Shown: positions 1-13,200 of the stretch, one piece after another | How the letters are laid out: every line of letters begins with the position of its first letter | Position numbering within the stretch: position 1 is the stretch's first letter | Source: Imbricaverruca yamaguchii | Lineage: Eukaryota > Arthropoda > Thecostraca > Neoverrucidae | Direction of reading: 5' to 3' | DNA length: 64,000 bases | NCBI GenBank assembly: GCA_034440575.1 | Contig: JAOTOL010001431.1 | Coordinates: forward strand, 704,501-768,500 | Notes under the pieces: model-generated | What the model was told of the DNA's origin: nothing | Seen by the model: the letters and a program-made list of their open reading frames with translations, nothing else | Database searches by the model: none | Made by a program: the position numbers and the translations under genes

Positions 1-990
1 GGTGTCGACTCTGTGGCGGTGTGTCGGCTCTGTGGCTGTATATCTGCTCTGTGGCGGTGTGTCGGCTCTGTGGCGGTGTGTCGGCTCTGTGGCTGTATAT
101 CTGCTCTGTGCTGGGGTGTCGACTCTGTGGCGGTGTGTCGGCTCTGTGGCTGTATATCTGCTCTGTGGCGGTGTGTCGGCTCTGTGGCGGTGTGTCGGCT
201 CTGTGGCTTTATATCTGCTCTGTGGCGGTGTGTCGGCTCTGTGGCGGTGTGTCGGCTCTGTGGCGGTGTGTCGGCTCTGTGGCTGTATATCTGCTCTGTG
301 GCGGTGTGTCGGCTCTGTGGCGGTGTGTCGGCTCTGTGGCGGTGTATCTGCTCTGTGGCAGTATATCAGCTCTGGTAGTGTATCGGCTCTGTGGCGGTGT
401 GTCGTTCTCTGGTAGTGTATCGGCTCTGTGGTGGTGTGTCGGCTCTGTGGCGGTGTGTCGGCTCTGTGGTGGTGTGTATGATCTGCTCGTGTCGGCTGGG
501 GTGTGTCGGCTCTGTGGTGGTGTGTCGGCTCTGTGGTGGTGTGTCGGCTCTGTGGCGGTGTGTGTGCTCTGGTGGTGTGTCGGCTCTGTGGTGGTGTGTG
601 GGCCCTGTGGTGGTGTGTCTGCTCTGTGGTAGTGTATCGGCTCTGTGGCTGTATATCTGCTCTGTGGCGGTGTGTCGGCTCTGTGGCGGTGTGTCGGCTC
701 TGTGGCTGTATATCTGCTCTGTTTTTGCTTGGGGTGTCGGCTCTGTGGCGGTGTGTCGGCTCTTAGTGTGCTTAGTATATCTGCTCTGTGCTGGGGTGTC
801 GGATCTGTGGCAGTGTATCTGCTCTGTGGTAGTACATCGCTCTGTGGTAGGTGTCAGCTCTGTGGTAGTGTATCTGCTCTGTGGTAGTGTATCTGCTCTG
901 TGGTAGTGTATCTGCTTTGTGGTGGTATATCTGCTCTGTGGTGGTGTGTCGGCTCTGTGCCGGGGTGTCGACTCTGTGGCTGTATCCGCT
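1..990. repeat. 19-bp minisatellite, ~50 copies, cut by the window edge
   Basis: Tandem copies of a 19-bp unit (TGTGGCGGTGTGTCGGCTC with variants such as TGTGGCTGTATATCTGCTC) run from base 1 to about 990. Variants interdigitate and the last copies are more diverged. The array is open in all three + frames because the unit lacks stop triplets, so the long predicted peptides rich in CGGVSALW are repeat artefacts. The array continues to the left of the window. Confidence 0.95.
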
Positions 991-1141
991 GTGGTTGCTG
1001 GTCCACGCCACTTTGACCGCTGCGCTATAAACGGCTAACGCAGGGCGTCAGTAGTGGCCCCTGTCAGCGGGGGCCGTCTGGCGGCGCCGTAATGACGCTG
1101 GATTGATGCTCCTCTTAGGTCGACGGTGACAATTAATGGTC

Positions 1142-1275
1142 GCAACTGAGCACCAGACAGACGCTCATAAAATGTGACTGAGCACGAGATAGCCTCTCGT
1201 GAAATGTGACCGAGCACCAGATGGATGCTCACGAAATGTGACTAAGCACCAGGCAGCCGCTCATGACATGTGACT
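1142..1275. repeat. Short 32-bp tandem repeat, about 4 copies
   Basis: Four successive units start with GACTGAGCACCAGA-like sequence and end with GCTCATGAAATGT-like sequence, at a spacing of 32 bp. Copies differ at several positions, so this is an old array. No coding signal is seen. Confidence 0.75.
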
Positions 1276-1346
1276 GAGGGTTCATGCGCATTGCCGCATG
1301 CAGGTGGTGGAGCGGAAACAGGCTGTTTTCGTGGGATTTTGGCTTG

Positions 1347-1349
<3 letters not shown>

Positions 1350-1423
<74 letters not shown>

Positions 1424-1465
1424 GCATGAATTGATATAACAACGAACGGACGGACGGACGGACGT
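1350..1465. repeat. (TA)n microsatellite followed by (GGAC)n
   Basis: A pure TA run covers about 1350-1422. A short GGAC repeat (4-5 units) lies at about 1446-1465. The YIYIYI peptides read from this stretch are artefacts. Confidence 0.95.
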
Positions 1466-1539
1466 TTATATTGTAATATTGCATAATTGCTCAACATATG
1501 CTGCCACTCACAAAACCCGTTTTCTGTATGCTTCCCATG

Positions 1540-2240
1540 CTCTGTTGAAGTGAGGGATATGGCCTACATCTGCATTGTCACAAAAGATATTTTTTTGTGG
1601 TTGTTTGAAATGCTATCTAATTGATATTATGTTATTTTTTGTAAATTTGTGCATTCGGATGTTTGACAAATTCTTGGAAATGGTGATTTCAATGTAGTGT
1701 TTATGAATTTGACCATGATGATGAGACCACGTATGTTCTGTGCAAATGTCTCCTTTTCAGGTTGTGAGGAAAAAAACATGAAAAACGGGGTTTTGAATTA
1801 GGTAACATAGCAGAAAAAGCAAGGTTAAAATTAAATAAATATGCAACATGATGTAAACTAACCTAAATTCACGTCACTTTGGAAAATATAGAATCCAAGG
1901 AATAATACTAGATACATTTTATGCAATATATTTTCTGGAAAAAAAAACTTTCAAATAAACAAAGCATACGCTATCCTAACCTAATCTAACATCAGCTGGT
2001 TTTGAAGAAAGCATAACATCCAAGTTAAAAAAAGTGAACAGAATATGTTCCAACATATAGAAACACTAACCTAACCAAACGAAACCTAACCCATTTGTTT
2101 GCTTTGTGGAGGAAAATATGTAAAAACCTGTTCTTGTTACCACCTTAAACCACAAGAATACCTTTTTTCTTTATGAAATGATTGCTTATTGTGATATAAT
2201 GATAACTTGAAGTGCTTATGTCAAAGGGGTTTCATTTTCC
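1540..2240. repeat. AT-rich dispersed repeat, copy 1
   Basis: This stretch resembles 12780-13720. Shared blocks include a GTAAATTTGTGC-like start, an AATGTTTATGAAT-like core, a CTTTTCAGTTTGTGAG-like block and CCTAACCCATTTGTTTGCTTT near the end. Several CCTAACC motifs occur. No ORF, terminal repeats or splice pattern is seen. The family was recognised only by comparing the two copies within the window. Confidence 0.6.
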
Positions 2241-2747
2241 AAAGATAAAGATTTTTAATTATTTCAAGTTGCATTGAGACACCGGAAAAACACACATTTT
2301 AACTAGTGCTTCTTCTATATGTTTACCCAAATTGCATGCATTGTGCAGACTCGAAAAGTTGGTTTTGAGTCGTTTGGTATGGCCAAGTAAAAAACAAACA
2401 AGTGTCACATCATTAAGCACATACATTTAAGACATGCAATAAATATCTCTACTCCTGCTTCTGCATGGCCAAACCAGTAGTTGTACTGTGTTTCCTGAAC
2501 ACGAAAATAAATCAACCAAGCTATCCATATTCAAACAGTTCCTTTCAATGAAAATCCTCTAAGCACTTGGAAAGAGCAACTTTAGAACAGATCATTATTT
2601 TATAGTGGTGTGTTGTATTCTGAACACCGAAATGTTGTCGTGCAGGATTACTTCACTGCAGCTTTTGTGGTGTACGCTATTAGCAGCTGCTAAATAAAAC
2701 TGGTGTAATTACGAACAAATATCAGGGGTTACTTCCATATAGTTTTC

Positions 2748-2822
2748 TTAACACGCGCCCTGAAGGGGGGGCCAAATCCGCCCACCCCTGCGGTTTTTCG
2801 TAGATACCTCCGATTTTACCTA
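2748..2822 (+). mobile_element. Left end of a TTAA-flanked repeat, truncated by the LINE
   Basis: The sequence TTAACACGCGCCCTGAAGGG at 2748 matches the starts at 34895 and 51058. Only about 75 bp remain before the 3' terminus of the minus-strand LINE, which suggests that the LINE inserted into this element. Confidence 0.5.
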
Positions 2823-2926
2823 GACATAAAGACATAAGACATAAAAGATTAGTGCAACCATGAGCCACAAGGGCCCTTCTTGGTTGCACTCTGTACACTG
2901 AACCAGTTGCCCACCAAATCTGTCAA

Positions 2927-4375
2927 TCAGCCCTCCCTGTAATACTGAAAAGCAAGCCCTCTATTCTTATAATGATTGTCTATGCTGTTTTTAAAGATGT
3001 TCAATGTGCTGCTACTGACGATGTTTTCTGGCAGCTGGTTCCAGTGTTCCACTACCCTGTTGGTGAAGAAAGTTTGCCTTAACCTTGTTCTGCTGTGGTT
3101 AACTTTAATTTTGAATTTATGACCTCTAATTGCATCATTTCTGTTCAATTCAAACATTTCCCCAAGGTATCCCCTATCCAGACCATTGACAAATTGAAAG
3201 ACCTCGATGAGATCTCCTCTCAGCCTTCTATATCTAAGTGAAAACATATTCAATGTCTTCAATCTTTCCTCATATGCCAGGTTGCTTATGCCATTAACCA
3301 TTTTTGTAGCCTTCTTTTGTACTCTCTCTAAAAGCCAACAATCTTTTTCATAGCTAGGAGACCAAGCTTGGATGCAGTATTCCAAATGTGGCCTGACGTA
3401 TGCACAGTAAAGCTTCCTGACCACTTCCTCACTTCTGTATGATACATTCCTATGTATTGCCCCGAGCATTCTCAGTGCCTTCTTCCTGGCTTCCTTGGTC
3501 TGTTCTGATGCCCCCAGCTTTGTGTTTAGAAGAACACCTAAATCCTTCTCCTGTTGAGTCACTGATAGCACTTGGCCATCCATCAAGTATGGAGCCTTCA
3601 TATGCTGCTTACCTACATGCATGATTTTGCACTTATCAAAATTAAATTTCATTTGCCATTCTTCGGACCACTTCACAAGTTTGTCTAAGTCTTTTTGCAG
3701 CGAGATATGCTCATCCTGACCTGTTATTGCCCTAAAGACCTTCAAATCATCCGCAAATTTCAAAACTTTACTGCTTAGGCCACTTTCAATGTTATTTACA
3801 AATATAATGAACAGTAATGGCCCTAGTACTGACCCCTGGGGGACTCCACTAAGAACATTTTGCCATGATGACTTTGTACCATTTAGCATCACTCTTTGCT
3901 GTCTATCTGAAAGCCACAACTCTATCCATTTTAAGATGCTACCTGCAATACCATGAGACTGAAGCTGTATCATTAACCGTTTATGGGGTACCTTGTCAAA
4001 GGCCTTACTAAAGTCAAGATATGCTACATCAACCTGATTTCCCTGATCAAATTGTTCTGTGGCGAAGTTCAAAAAGTCCAAGAGGTTTGTGAGACACGAT
4101 CGTCCTTTTCTAAACCCATGTTGAGTATCTTGAATCAATCTGCTACCTTCCAGATAACTAACTATTCTATCCTTGATAATTGATTCGAGTACCTTGCAGA
4201 CTAGGGATGTGAGACTTATTGGCCTATAGTTTTCAACTTTCCCTCTTTCTCCTTTCTTGAAAATAGGAACTACATTTGCCCTTTTCCAATCGGTTGGAAT
4301 TTCATTATGTGAAACTGATCTACAAAATATTATACTAAGTGGAAATGCCAGTTCCTTTTCAGTTTCCCGCAACAC
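2927..4375 (-). pseudogene. LINE ORF2 fragment: reverse transcriptase and C-terminal region
   Basis: A 482-codon open frame encodes most of a non-LTR reverse transcriptase, which copies element RNA at a nicked target. Visible motifs in order are NYRPISL (RT motif 2a), QHGFRKGRSC, AYLDFSKAFDKV (first catalytic Asp), [14 protein letters not shown], and FADD near residue 210 in place of the more usual YADD-type box. A thumb region with YVRPHLEYC and a C-terminal stretch with FFTNRVVEHWNQLP follow. The frame is undamaged here, but an in-frame TAA just upstream (near 4386) separates it from the rest of ORF2, so the copy is defective. The listed start is only the first Met after that stop. Confidence 0.9.
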
Positions 4376-4387
4376 CCTAGCATAAAT

Positions 4388-5031
4388 TTAATCAGGTCCT
4401 GCTGCCTTATTTGGCTTTATTTTCCTGATATGATTGTAAACAACATCACTATCAATGAAGTCAACATCATTTGTCAGATCCCATGTCACTGAACTATGGT
4501 GTACGGTCGGCAGATTGGTCATATCTTCCAATGTAAACACTGATTTGAACTGCTTGCTCAGCTCCTCAACCATCTCACTATCCTCACCCAATGTAGTCCC
4601 GTTTACTTCCAGTGGACCAATTGTGCTAGAAACTTTACTCAGCTTGTAGAAACTAAAGAACTTTTTACTCTCCCCATTACAGTTTCTAGCTAAATCCAGT
4701 TCTTTTGCTCGCTTTGCTGCTCTGGTTTTTTGCTTCACAGTGTCTCTAGCTTTTCGATACGCCTTTAGATTAACGACATTTGAGGCTTCTTTAAAACTCT
4801 AAATGCAGTTTTCTTGGCCTTAATTGCTTTTATCACGTCTGGTGTAAGCCATGCTGGCTTTCCTACCCTTCTTTTGCGTCTTTGCTTTTGGGGGACATGT
4901 CTAATCTGAGTTTCCTTCAAGTAAGATTTGAACCTTTCCCACATTTCACAGGCATTTAAATTGGAGAATTCTTCTTCCAGAGAATGAGAGCAACTTGCCT
5001 TCGAACAAGGTTTTTTGTTCGTTCTACCCAT
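4388..5031 (-). pseudogene. LINE ORF2 fragment: endonuclease-RT linker
   Basis: Two adjoining minus-strand frames (4388-4738 and 4765-5031) cover the region between endonuclease and RT. The first ends in IRKIKPNKAAGPD, the conserved block just before the RT, and is closed by a stop codon. The second contains WLTPDVIKAIKAKK, typical of the linker. They are offset by a frameshift near 4740-4765. Upstream of 5031 no endonuclease residues are seen. Confidence 0.8.
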
Positions 5032-5035
5032 TAGG

Positions 5036-6625
5036 AAAATAAAATTAAAGAAAATTAAAGAAAATTGAAAACAATTTTGTTAAATTTAAAAAGAAATTAT
5101 AGTTTGATTTTTGGGTGGGACAAAATTTTAGGGTCATAGTCGATTTCGCCTTCCTTTCCTGATCCCAAATAATTTTTGCTTTCTAAATCTCCTCAAAAAT
5201 GAACTCCACGGAGCCAAAAAAACATGAAGTAAGTCATGAAAGCCCAGACCCATAGTGACATCACTTTTGGGGGACTTTTGAGGATGGCTCCTTACCCTAC
5301 TCGTCGAGCGCTTTCCGGTGACACCTTTTTTCGTTTTCGTGCAACGCTTGGTTTGGAGATTAGAGGGGGTTGTATCAACCCCTGCCCCTTCCCCAGAGAC
5401 GGGTTACGAGGATGTGACCGGAAAGACGGGGAGAGTTAAGATCTAAAAACAAATTTCCTCAAAATCGGGCTGTTCTTTATTGGCTGGATCGATATGTCCG
5501 TCCTGGAAATACTAGTGAATGCATGGAATGTATTTTTTGGGTTCTATTATTAGACACTTATCGTACCTACTGAAGTGGGTGGGTTGGTAACTTGCTCCTG
5601 CCCCACAATTCCGCACATTCCCTTATTTTCACGAATCAATTGGAACATTTGTTAAGCCAAACGTGGCCAGATGCACCTCAAAAGTGTCCATCACACAGTG
5701 ATCTCCATTAAGAGTATAATGGGCTCCACTCCAAAAATGCCGCATACTCTTGTTGTTATGCTTGTTATGAAACGAAAGCACAATATATGGCGATATCTGT
5801 CAGAGGAATGCTTTTGGCGACCGGTGATGGAGCTGTTTTGAAGATGAGATGTAAATGTTATGTTACATTTTCACTATAATTACGAATCACCAATTCATAT
5901 TTGTTTCCAGTTTTTCAATTTTGCTATTTTACAGTGGATGAATGCATCATTTGCACGAAACTTATATACAAAATACTTCCCGGCTCTACTCAGGTGAGGC
6001 ACTGCTTTAGTGCCTGACATGGGTCGACCTCCCCTGTCAACGACCAAGTCTAGCACTAGCCTATGACGTTCGCTGAAGACAAAATGCAGCTTTAAATGGC
6101 TTGCGCCTAGCCCGCCCCGTACCTGCCCTAGGCCCTATCCAAATGTCAAATCGCCAGCGCTTAAGTTCCTTTTGGAAGGTTCACAAGTTTCGTATTTAAG
6201 CTTCACGAAAAGGTTTCGCTCCCTCATACATTCTAGTGTTCATGGATTTCGCCAGCGGATCACTGAACACTGTTATCACAAAATCTTCTGCGCGATATGT
6301 CAGTCAGCGCGTATAGATGTCATCTGCTCGGTTGCGTGAACTGTGTGCAAGGTAGTACCGAGGTGAACGAGTCTTCTTGTACCGAACAACAATAGCTTGG
6401 AATCGCCCGCCGTCCGCCGTTATCACGGCCAAAATCCGCTGTCCTCAGGTTATAGCTCTTGTGTAGTACCACGTGTTTTTATTCTGTTCATATTGTAATC
6501 TTTTGTTTTGTATATTGTCCCAGTTTTAACCTGAAGCCCTGCGCTGACGAGGGACTGCTGAACAAGTCTTGTATTGTGGATGAATTCCATCATGCAAATA
6601 CAAATATAAATAGTACAACTGAAGC
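5036..6625. other. Non-coding stretch without a recognised gene
   Basis: No supported exon, RNA gene or complete transposon is visible. The part 5230-5450 is GC-richer, with stretches such as GAGGGGGTTGTATCAACCCC, and looks like the remnant of a MITE, but I could not find both ends. Confidence 0.5.
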
Positions 6626-6629
6626 ACTG

Positions 6630-7080
6630 CAGAATTACATTAATACAGTGCTATGGTTATTGTAATGGTGTAGTATTCCAGCAGAGTCGATCCGCACCAT
6701 TGCAGTATTTCAATGCTACAGCACCGCACCTTTAACATTGTATTATTACAGACATACAAAGTTGGAAGACTGCCACATTGAATTACTGCATACCGCCGCT
6801 AAGCTGCACCATTGTAATTGTGTACCATAGCAATAACATAGTTCTGCAATGGTAATTTATTGAAAAACTGCAACACTGCAGTACTAGCACTGTAGCACCG
6901 CATGAATAACATCGAACAACTGCAGGGCTGCAGTGCTGCAATGCCGTGATAATGTCGCAATATAATAGCAGACGGCTGCAGTCCTCTAACACTGTGGTGC
7001 TGCTGCAGTACAGCACTGCAGCAAGACCAGCACTGTAACAGTGCATCTGTGCAGCGCTGCTGCACTGCAGCACTGCTGAC
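6630..7080. repeat. Degenerate CTGCAG/ACTGCAGCA-rich repeat upstream of the first exon
   Basis: Imperfect repeats of GCACTGCAG, CTGCAACACTGCAG, CTGTAGCACC and similar words fill 450 bp up to the acceptor of the first exon. No fixed period holds throughout. The many CAG trinucleotides are potential competing 3' splice sites. Confidence 0.7.
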
Positions 7081-7102
7081 GATGCGACGGTCTCCGCTGC
7101 AG

Positions 7103-7247
7103 ATAACGACCCGTACCGCGTGCACGCCCTGCCGACCTGCGGCTACGCGCTGCGGGTGTGCCGCCAGAAGCCGCACTGCTCGCTTCTGTACAACAACTTC
7201 GTCAGCTCGTGTCGCTTCAATGGCACGACCTGTCACATGGAGAGCAG
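7103..7247 (+). CDS. Gfrl: Gfrl exon 1 of the window: first half of GDNF domain 1
   Basis: The acceptor is TCTCCGCTGCAG before 7103 and the donor is AGCAG|GTAAGC at 7248. The exon enters in phase 1 and leaves in phase 2. It encodes about 48 residues beginning [15 protein letters not shown]. The spacing [15 protein letters not shown] followed by C...C matches the N-terminal half of a GDNF/GAS1 domain, and NGT is an N-glycosylation sequon. GC-ending codons dominate, in contrast with the flanking intron. The phase-1 entry means coding exons must exist further upstream. Confidence 0.85.
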
Positions 7248-10200
7248 GTAAGCCACGCTTCTCCGGCTCGTCTTAGGCTACAGCCAGGTAGCAGCGGGTC
7301 TTAGCGACGTAGCGGCGTAGCTATAGCGGAGCTGCTGCATGCTGCCTTGCTACTACAGCTTAGTAGGTGTTAGTGAAGAACACGGAATTTGGAGCGGTCT
7401 CGACCAGCCACCACCCAGAACACGACAGGTACGGCCCGAGTCACCACCTCCAGTGATTATGACTCGGTGGAGCAGTGTAGACCACATTACCACCCAGAAC
7501 ACGACAGGTACGACCAGGGTCGCCACCTCCAGCGGTTATGACCCGGTGGAGCAGTGTAGACCACACCGCCACCCAGAACACGACAGGTGCGGCCCGAGTC
7601 ACCACCTCCAGCGGTTATGGACTGTGGGGTAGTGCAGACCACACCACCACCCAGAACACGACAGGTGCGGCCCGAGTCACCACCTCCAGTGGCTATGGAC
7701 TGTGGGGCAGTGTAGAACACACCACCACCCAGAACACGACAGGTACGGCCCGAGTCACCACCTCCAGCGGTTATGGCCTGTGGAGCAGTGTAGACCACAC
7801 CGCCACCCAGAACACGACAGGTGCGGCCCGAGTCACCACCTTCAGCGGTTATGGACTGTGGGGCAGTGTAGACCACACCACCACCCAGAACACGACAGGT
7901 ACGGCCCGAGTCACCACCTTCAGCGGTTATGTATGGCCTGTGGGGCAGTGTAGACCACACCGCCACCCAGAACACGACAGGTGCGGCCCGAGTCACCACC
8001 TCCAGCGGTTATGGACTGTGGAGCAGTGTAGACCACACCGCCACCCAGAACACGACAGGTGCGGCCCGAGTCACCACCTCCAGCGGTTATGGACTGTGGG
8101 GCAGTGACCACACCGCCACCCAGAACACGACAGGTGCGGCCAGAGTCACCACCTCCAGCGGTTATGGCCTGTGGGGCAGTGTAGACCACACCGCCACCCA
8201 GAACACAACAGGTACGGCCCGAGTCACCACCTTCAGCGGTTATGTATGGCCTGTGGGGCAGTGTAGACCACACCGCCACCCAGAACACGACAGGTGCGGC
8301 CCGAGTCACCACCTTCAGCGGTTATGGACTGTGGAGCAGTGTAGACCACACCGCCACCCAGAACACAACAGGTGGGGCCCGAGTCACCACCTCCAGCGGC
8401 TATGTATGGCCTGTGGGGCAGTGTAGACCACACCGCCACCCAGAACACAACAGGTACGGCCCGAGTCACCACCTCCAGCGGCTATGTATGGCCTGTGGGG
8501 CGTGTAGACCACACCGCCACCCAGAACACAACAGGTACGGCCCGAGTCACCACCTCCAGCGGCTATGTATGGCCTGTGGGGCAGTGTAGACCACACCGCC
8601 ACCCAGAACACAACAGGTGGGGCCCGAGTCACCACCTCCAGCGGTTATGGCCTGTGGGGCAGTGTAGACCACACCGCCACCCAGAACACGACAGGTGCGG
8701 CCCGAGTCACCACCTCCAATGGCTGAGTGTGATCCGATGGCTCATTTGTACTGCCGCAGCCTTCGGCATCATCATCATCTTTGGAATGTTAACGAGCATC
8801 AGCACTATGCGCAAGTGGCTGCTTGGTATGCGGTCTACCCGATTCTGATTTTGCTAATCTGCCTGGAACAAAGCACCACTTAGGAGCCACGCTGGACCTC
8901 AGCGGCAGGGCGCTGCTGGCGAGAACGCTGGACCTGGGCTGCGGAGTCGTCAGCGTCCTGGTGACGGGCACTACGGCGGCCGGCCATTGTGCCGAACAGT
9001 GCGCAGTACTGACGTGCAGAGAGGCAGTCGACGCGGCACATTCTGCCGGTACAACTGTGACTTGCATGTAATCGCGAATAATCCTGCTGCCAAATCGGAA
9101 CAATTTGACCTTCACAACGTCTTCCAATATGGTGCTGAAAGCCGTCAATGGGCCTGTGAAAGGAAGTGGTACATACGAAGCTTGGCTATGTAGCACCGTT
9201 TCAACCAAAAACTATTATTATGGCATACTGGGTTTTCTGTAATGTGTTGTAGAGTACTATCTGTAGAGTGAGAGGTTATCTCTGTAGCGACGATTAATGG
9301 AAAACAAAATATGGTTTTCCTGACATCCTCAAGCTTATCTGCAAACTGTGCCTGTTTCCATAATTTATAATATTTCCTCTTTTATCTATATGCAGCATCT
9401 ACATCATTTCCCTACTCATTTTCTTTCATCTGATAGATATTTTCAGTTGCTTGTGCGTTCGTCTCAGTTTCACATGGTTGGTTCTTGGTGGATTTGCTCA
9501 TTCGAATGCAACGGTCCTCCTGCTACAATGTTGGGAATATTATCGTTTATCTCGTCGACGCCGCTTCCGCATCTGACGGATATGTATTCCGAAATGCCTA
9601 GTTAGTGTCAACATATATGTTAACATATCTGTTAACTCTTGAACACACCAATGAGTGGAGGATCGTAGTCAAAGTTGGTGAGTCAAATATCACTTCTGTA
9701 TGCCATTTTTACAAATTCTCGTAGGTCCCATGCTAAATATCAATAAAATATGTGTGGAACAGGCTACACTTGTCCCATGATGTTTTTCACCCTTTGTCAC
9801 AGCCATGGTTTCTATAGGTAGCGCACATGGGATTATTGTAGCCTGACCGATATGTGAAATGCTCATGTGCTTATCCAAGGTGGAAAGGATGGAATTCTCT
9901 AGAACGCTACGCAAACAATGTGGTAACTTTCTCGCTAAAGGGTTGTCTCTCGCAGCGTAAGGCCCTGAGTGAGATATTGAGTCCACCATGTCTAACATTC
10001 ATCTCTCGTTTCAGTGCGGCGTGCTACGAGGCATGGAACCGATTGAGACTCAGTCCCGTGTTCGGATGCATCTGTCCGAACATGCACGAGAGAGACTGTG
10101 AGGACATTTTCAACATGGTGCACAAGAACCCGTGCGTCGGTGAGTATCCCGCCGCGCCGGCTCTGCACGTGGTTTGCTCTCGCTGCGTCAAGAGCTGGGA

Positions 10201-13200
10201 GGAAGTGCCCACAGCGACCAACAGGCCGGCGACTGGCGTGTCGATGGCAGGCTTTTCAGCGTGACAATCGAAATTGAGTTGACATTTCATGATGTGCACT
10301 TCATTGCTAGGTGATTGCATGCACTCGTGTAAGTACTTGCATGCACCGGATAACTCTAGCTGATATGGGCGGGCCTGTGTCACCAATATGGGTGCACCGA
10401 CAAACGAAATTGATGCCGCACACGACACTCTCAGCATGCTTTGTCGATTCTTGTCGTTTAGGTTATGACGGCATTCGTTGCCTCATGCTTTCAAGGCATT
10501 AGTTGACTCATGAACATTTGGCATGTTTCTTTGGTACTGTACGGCCTCAGAATTTAGCCGCCCATGGGTCATTCTGTGACATGCAGGGGAAAGTAGGCAG
10601 GAGGGGCGCAGCCAGCACTTTCTTAAGGGAGGCCTGAACCTCCTCACCCCGAAAAAAACACACATATATACAATTGCTATCGAGACAGCTTTCGGTCCGC
10701 GAAGTACACCCGAGATTCTTGGTTTGGCGTGGTGCAAATTTCCTGTTTAATCTAGTGTATTTTTTGCCATGAAGTGCCCTGGCCACCGCCCCCCGCCCTC
10801 TTGGCTGTACCTCTGGTCGGCCTACGTGAAATGGCGAATTGCGTCATGGTAGGTCACGTTGATAAAATACGCCATAGTGGCCATCTGTTCTTGAAAAAAA
10901 ATCGTCTTGCACATCTGCTATCCGAACGATGCTTCATTGAAATTAGTTGAACGATGGAGGGGGTGTACTCGAGCCTTCCCGAAAAGTTGCCTTTTCCCGA
11001 CCGGAGGGGCGCCACTTTCCATGGGGAAAGGCACACGCCTCCAATGCCCTCCCCCTTGTATCTACCTCCTTACCGAGTATCAAGAATTGTGACTAGCGAT
11101 GCCAGGAATTGTGACCATGACAAGGGTCGATCTCTGAACGAGTCTTGCTTTAACTCACAGAAGAAAATAAAAAATCAACTTGGGCAGCGGCCCGGTCCTA
11201 ACCGGCCACAACACACATCATAGGATAAACAATTCTAGGGACGCCCCTTGGAGTTACAGGAATATGAACGGACACGCACCTTATTTCTTTATAGTTTTCT
11301 TTATTACACAATTTGTATCTGTGCAATTTCTCCAATACCGTTTTTCTTCCACGCTTCATGTTTTGGAGGTGCATCATGTAATGCCGAGCTCTGTTTTTAA
11401 CTTTGGATTACTACGGTGAAGAACAAGAACATCGTTCGTGATGCTATACCGTATATTCCTCTGAGATGAGCTACGATTTATGATAAGGTTAGATATCGAG
11501 ATTGGATATAGAATAAATATAAAGATTGGATATTGGATACATCGGATATTGAATTAGATCGTATTTGTCGAGTCTGCTTGAGCGGGAAAGAGCGATTGAA
11601 GGCGTTAAGAGGCCAATTTCACACACATCACAAGCTGTGTATTCCCACTGAATTTGATGTGAATGCACCTTTAGGTAATCTTCAAGTATTACCCCTCACA
11701 TGTTCTTTATATCAACAAGGTACTTAAGTCACAATCACCTGAATGCTAGTCAGCTGCTGATGACTAGAATATTAAATAACATGAAATGTAATTAATTTAG
11801 TATGTCATTAAATTGAATATTTAAATAAATAAATTATTTAAATAAGTTTAAATAAGATTACCTAGAAGTCCATTCACAACCAGAGGTGAAAGAACCGGCG
11901 ACACGCCGACACACGTCGGCGACAGCTAAAGGGACACGGAATGCTCTGATGAGATAGCCAAGGACTGGCGGCCTTTTTTCCCAAGTTTTAAAAACACATA
12001 TTTCTGGAGAACTTAATCATGGCAATGTCCTTTTCTAGGCTAGTTTACATTGGCAAACGGCACATTTTATATCATGGTGACGTGCCTTTGAGTCAGTCAG
12101 CCATCGGCTGGAAAGAAAATAGCCAGCGGTGCAGGTGGAGGTCAATGTTGAATTCCCATAGACTTCGGGGATATGTCGGCGAGACAGCAGCGAGCTGTCT
12201 CATGTGCGACAATTGTGATGCGTCAAGTTTACTGAATCACCTGTCTGAATCAAGAGAATTTAGTCCTGAAAAATGACATCATAGAAGTAAAAGACATCGG
12301 TTTGCATGTAAGCAGGCGTAATAATTCGTGAAATAAAACAGGAAATCAGCACGAAGACAATGTTGTCAAGCATCACCACGTGTACCCACAATGTTATCAC
12401 TTACATCAATGGATCAGCGGCTAGCTGAGCAATTTCCTGTGACGTGATCAAGGTATCGAGAACAAACTATAGATGATGGATTAAATGATTTCACATGACC
12501 TTAGCACACAAGTTGACTGATTTCAATCATCAATTCGTCGGTAGGTATCAAGGAGAGGGTTGTTTCACCATTGGGAGCTCCAGGATTGTGGTTGTGCTAA
12601 GTATAAAGCAGAATTGCGTGACATAAAGTACAACAAGCTGAAGCGCGGAGAACAGCTTTTGCGCGTCAAGATGTCCCTCAGTGTTGGAGGAAGATAGGAA
12701 CGATGATGTAGATAAATGCAAAAATATGATCAGGTGATAAATGTTTCTTGTAACGACCCACCAAACATGTCAAGCCAAACCAAAATTCCCCTCCAATTAT
12801 GAAATTATAGCTTACGACAAGAGCATAACCCAGCTTAACTCAGCCAAACATTCCACTTTGCTTGCTTCATGGAAATAAATTGTGAGTGAAACTTGGCTTG
12901 TGGTTCCCTTGAACTTGAATAATATCTTATTGTAGTTTATGGGGTTCACAAGATTACTTTTGCTAGCATTTTCCTCTACAACATACATAATGGTTTGGCT
13001 ACGCTAGGTTAGGTGAAATGCTTTTATGTTGAAGCATTTTGGACATTTTGCCATACTCCAATTTAAGAGATTGTTTTCTTCAAAAGCAGGTTAGGCTCAG
13101 TTTGCTATGCTTTTTCACTGAAAATGTTGATTGGCTGGTTCCATTGGGTTGCAGTGCTTTCCGATTCTTTGCGTTTGTTGCCCTAGGGGTTTGGTTGTAA

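Larger units (their letters stand above)
2822..5035 (-). mobile_element. 5'-truncated CR1/Jockey-superfamily LINE
   Basis: The minus strand reads from about 5035 to 2822. It holds the linker region and the complete reverse transcriptase of a non-LTR retrotransposon. It ends at 2822-2848 with short ATGTCTT-type repeats (GACATAA on the + strand), the usual 3' tail of CR1/L2-like elements. The apurinic endonuclease and ORF1 are missing, so the copy is 5' truncated, as is typical of target-primed insertion. It lies antisense in an intron or the 5' flank of the Gfrl gene. Confidence 0.9.

Noticed and set aside
1..990. Regularly spaced repeat that might be read as a CRISPR array
   Set aside because: Units are contiguous without spacers and the sequence is eukaryotic.
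1975..2100. CCTAACC-type words resembling insect telomere repeats
   Set aside because: Scattered and imperfect, and also found in the second copy of the dispersed repeat near 13600, so part of that family and not telomeric.
7487..8472. Overlapping repetitive ORFs on both strands ([23 protein letters not shown])
   Set aside because: Open only because the 78-bp unit is divisible by three and lacks stops.
11533..11727. Short ORF with [12 protein letters not shown], like the start of a ZAD zinc-finger domain
   Set aside because: Only this short match; no second cysteine pair at the right distance, no splice context, and AT-rich codon use unlike the real exons.
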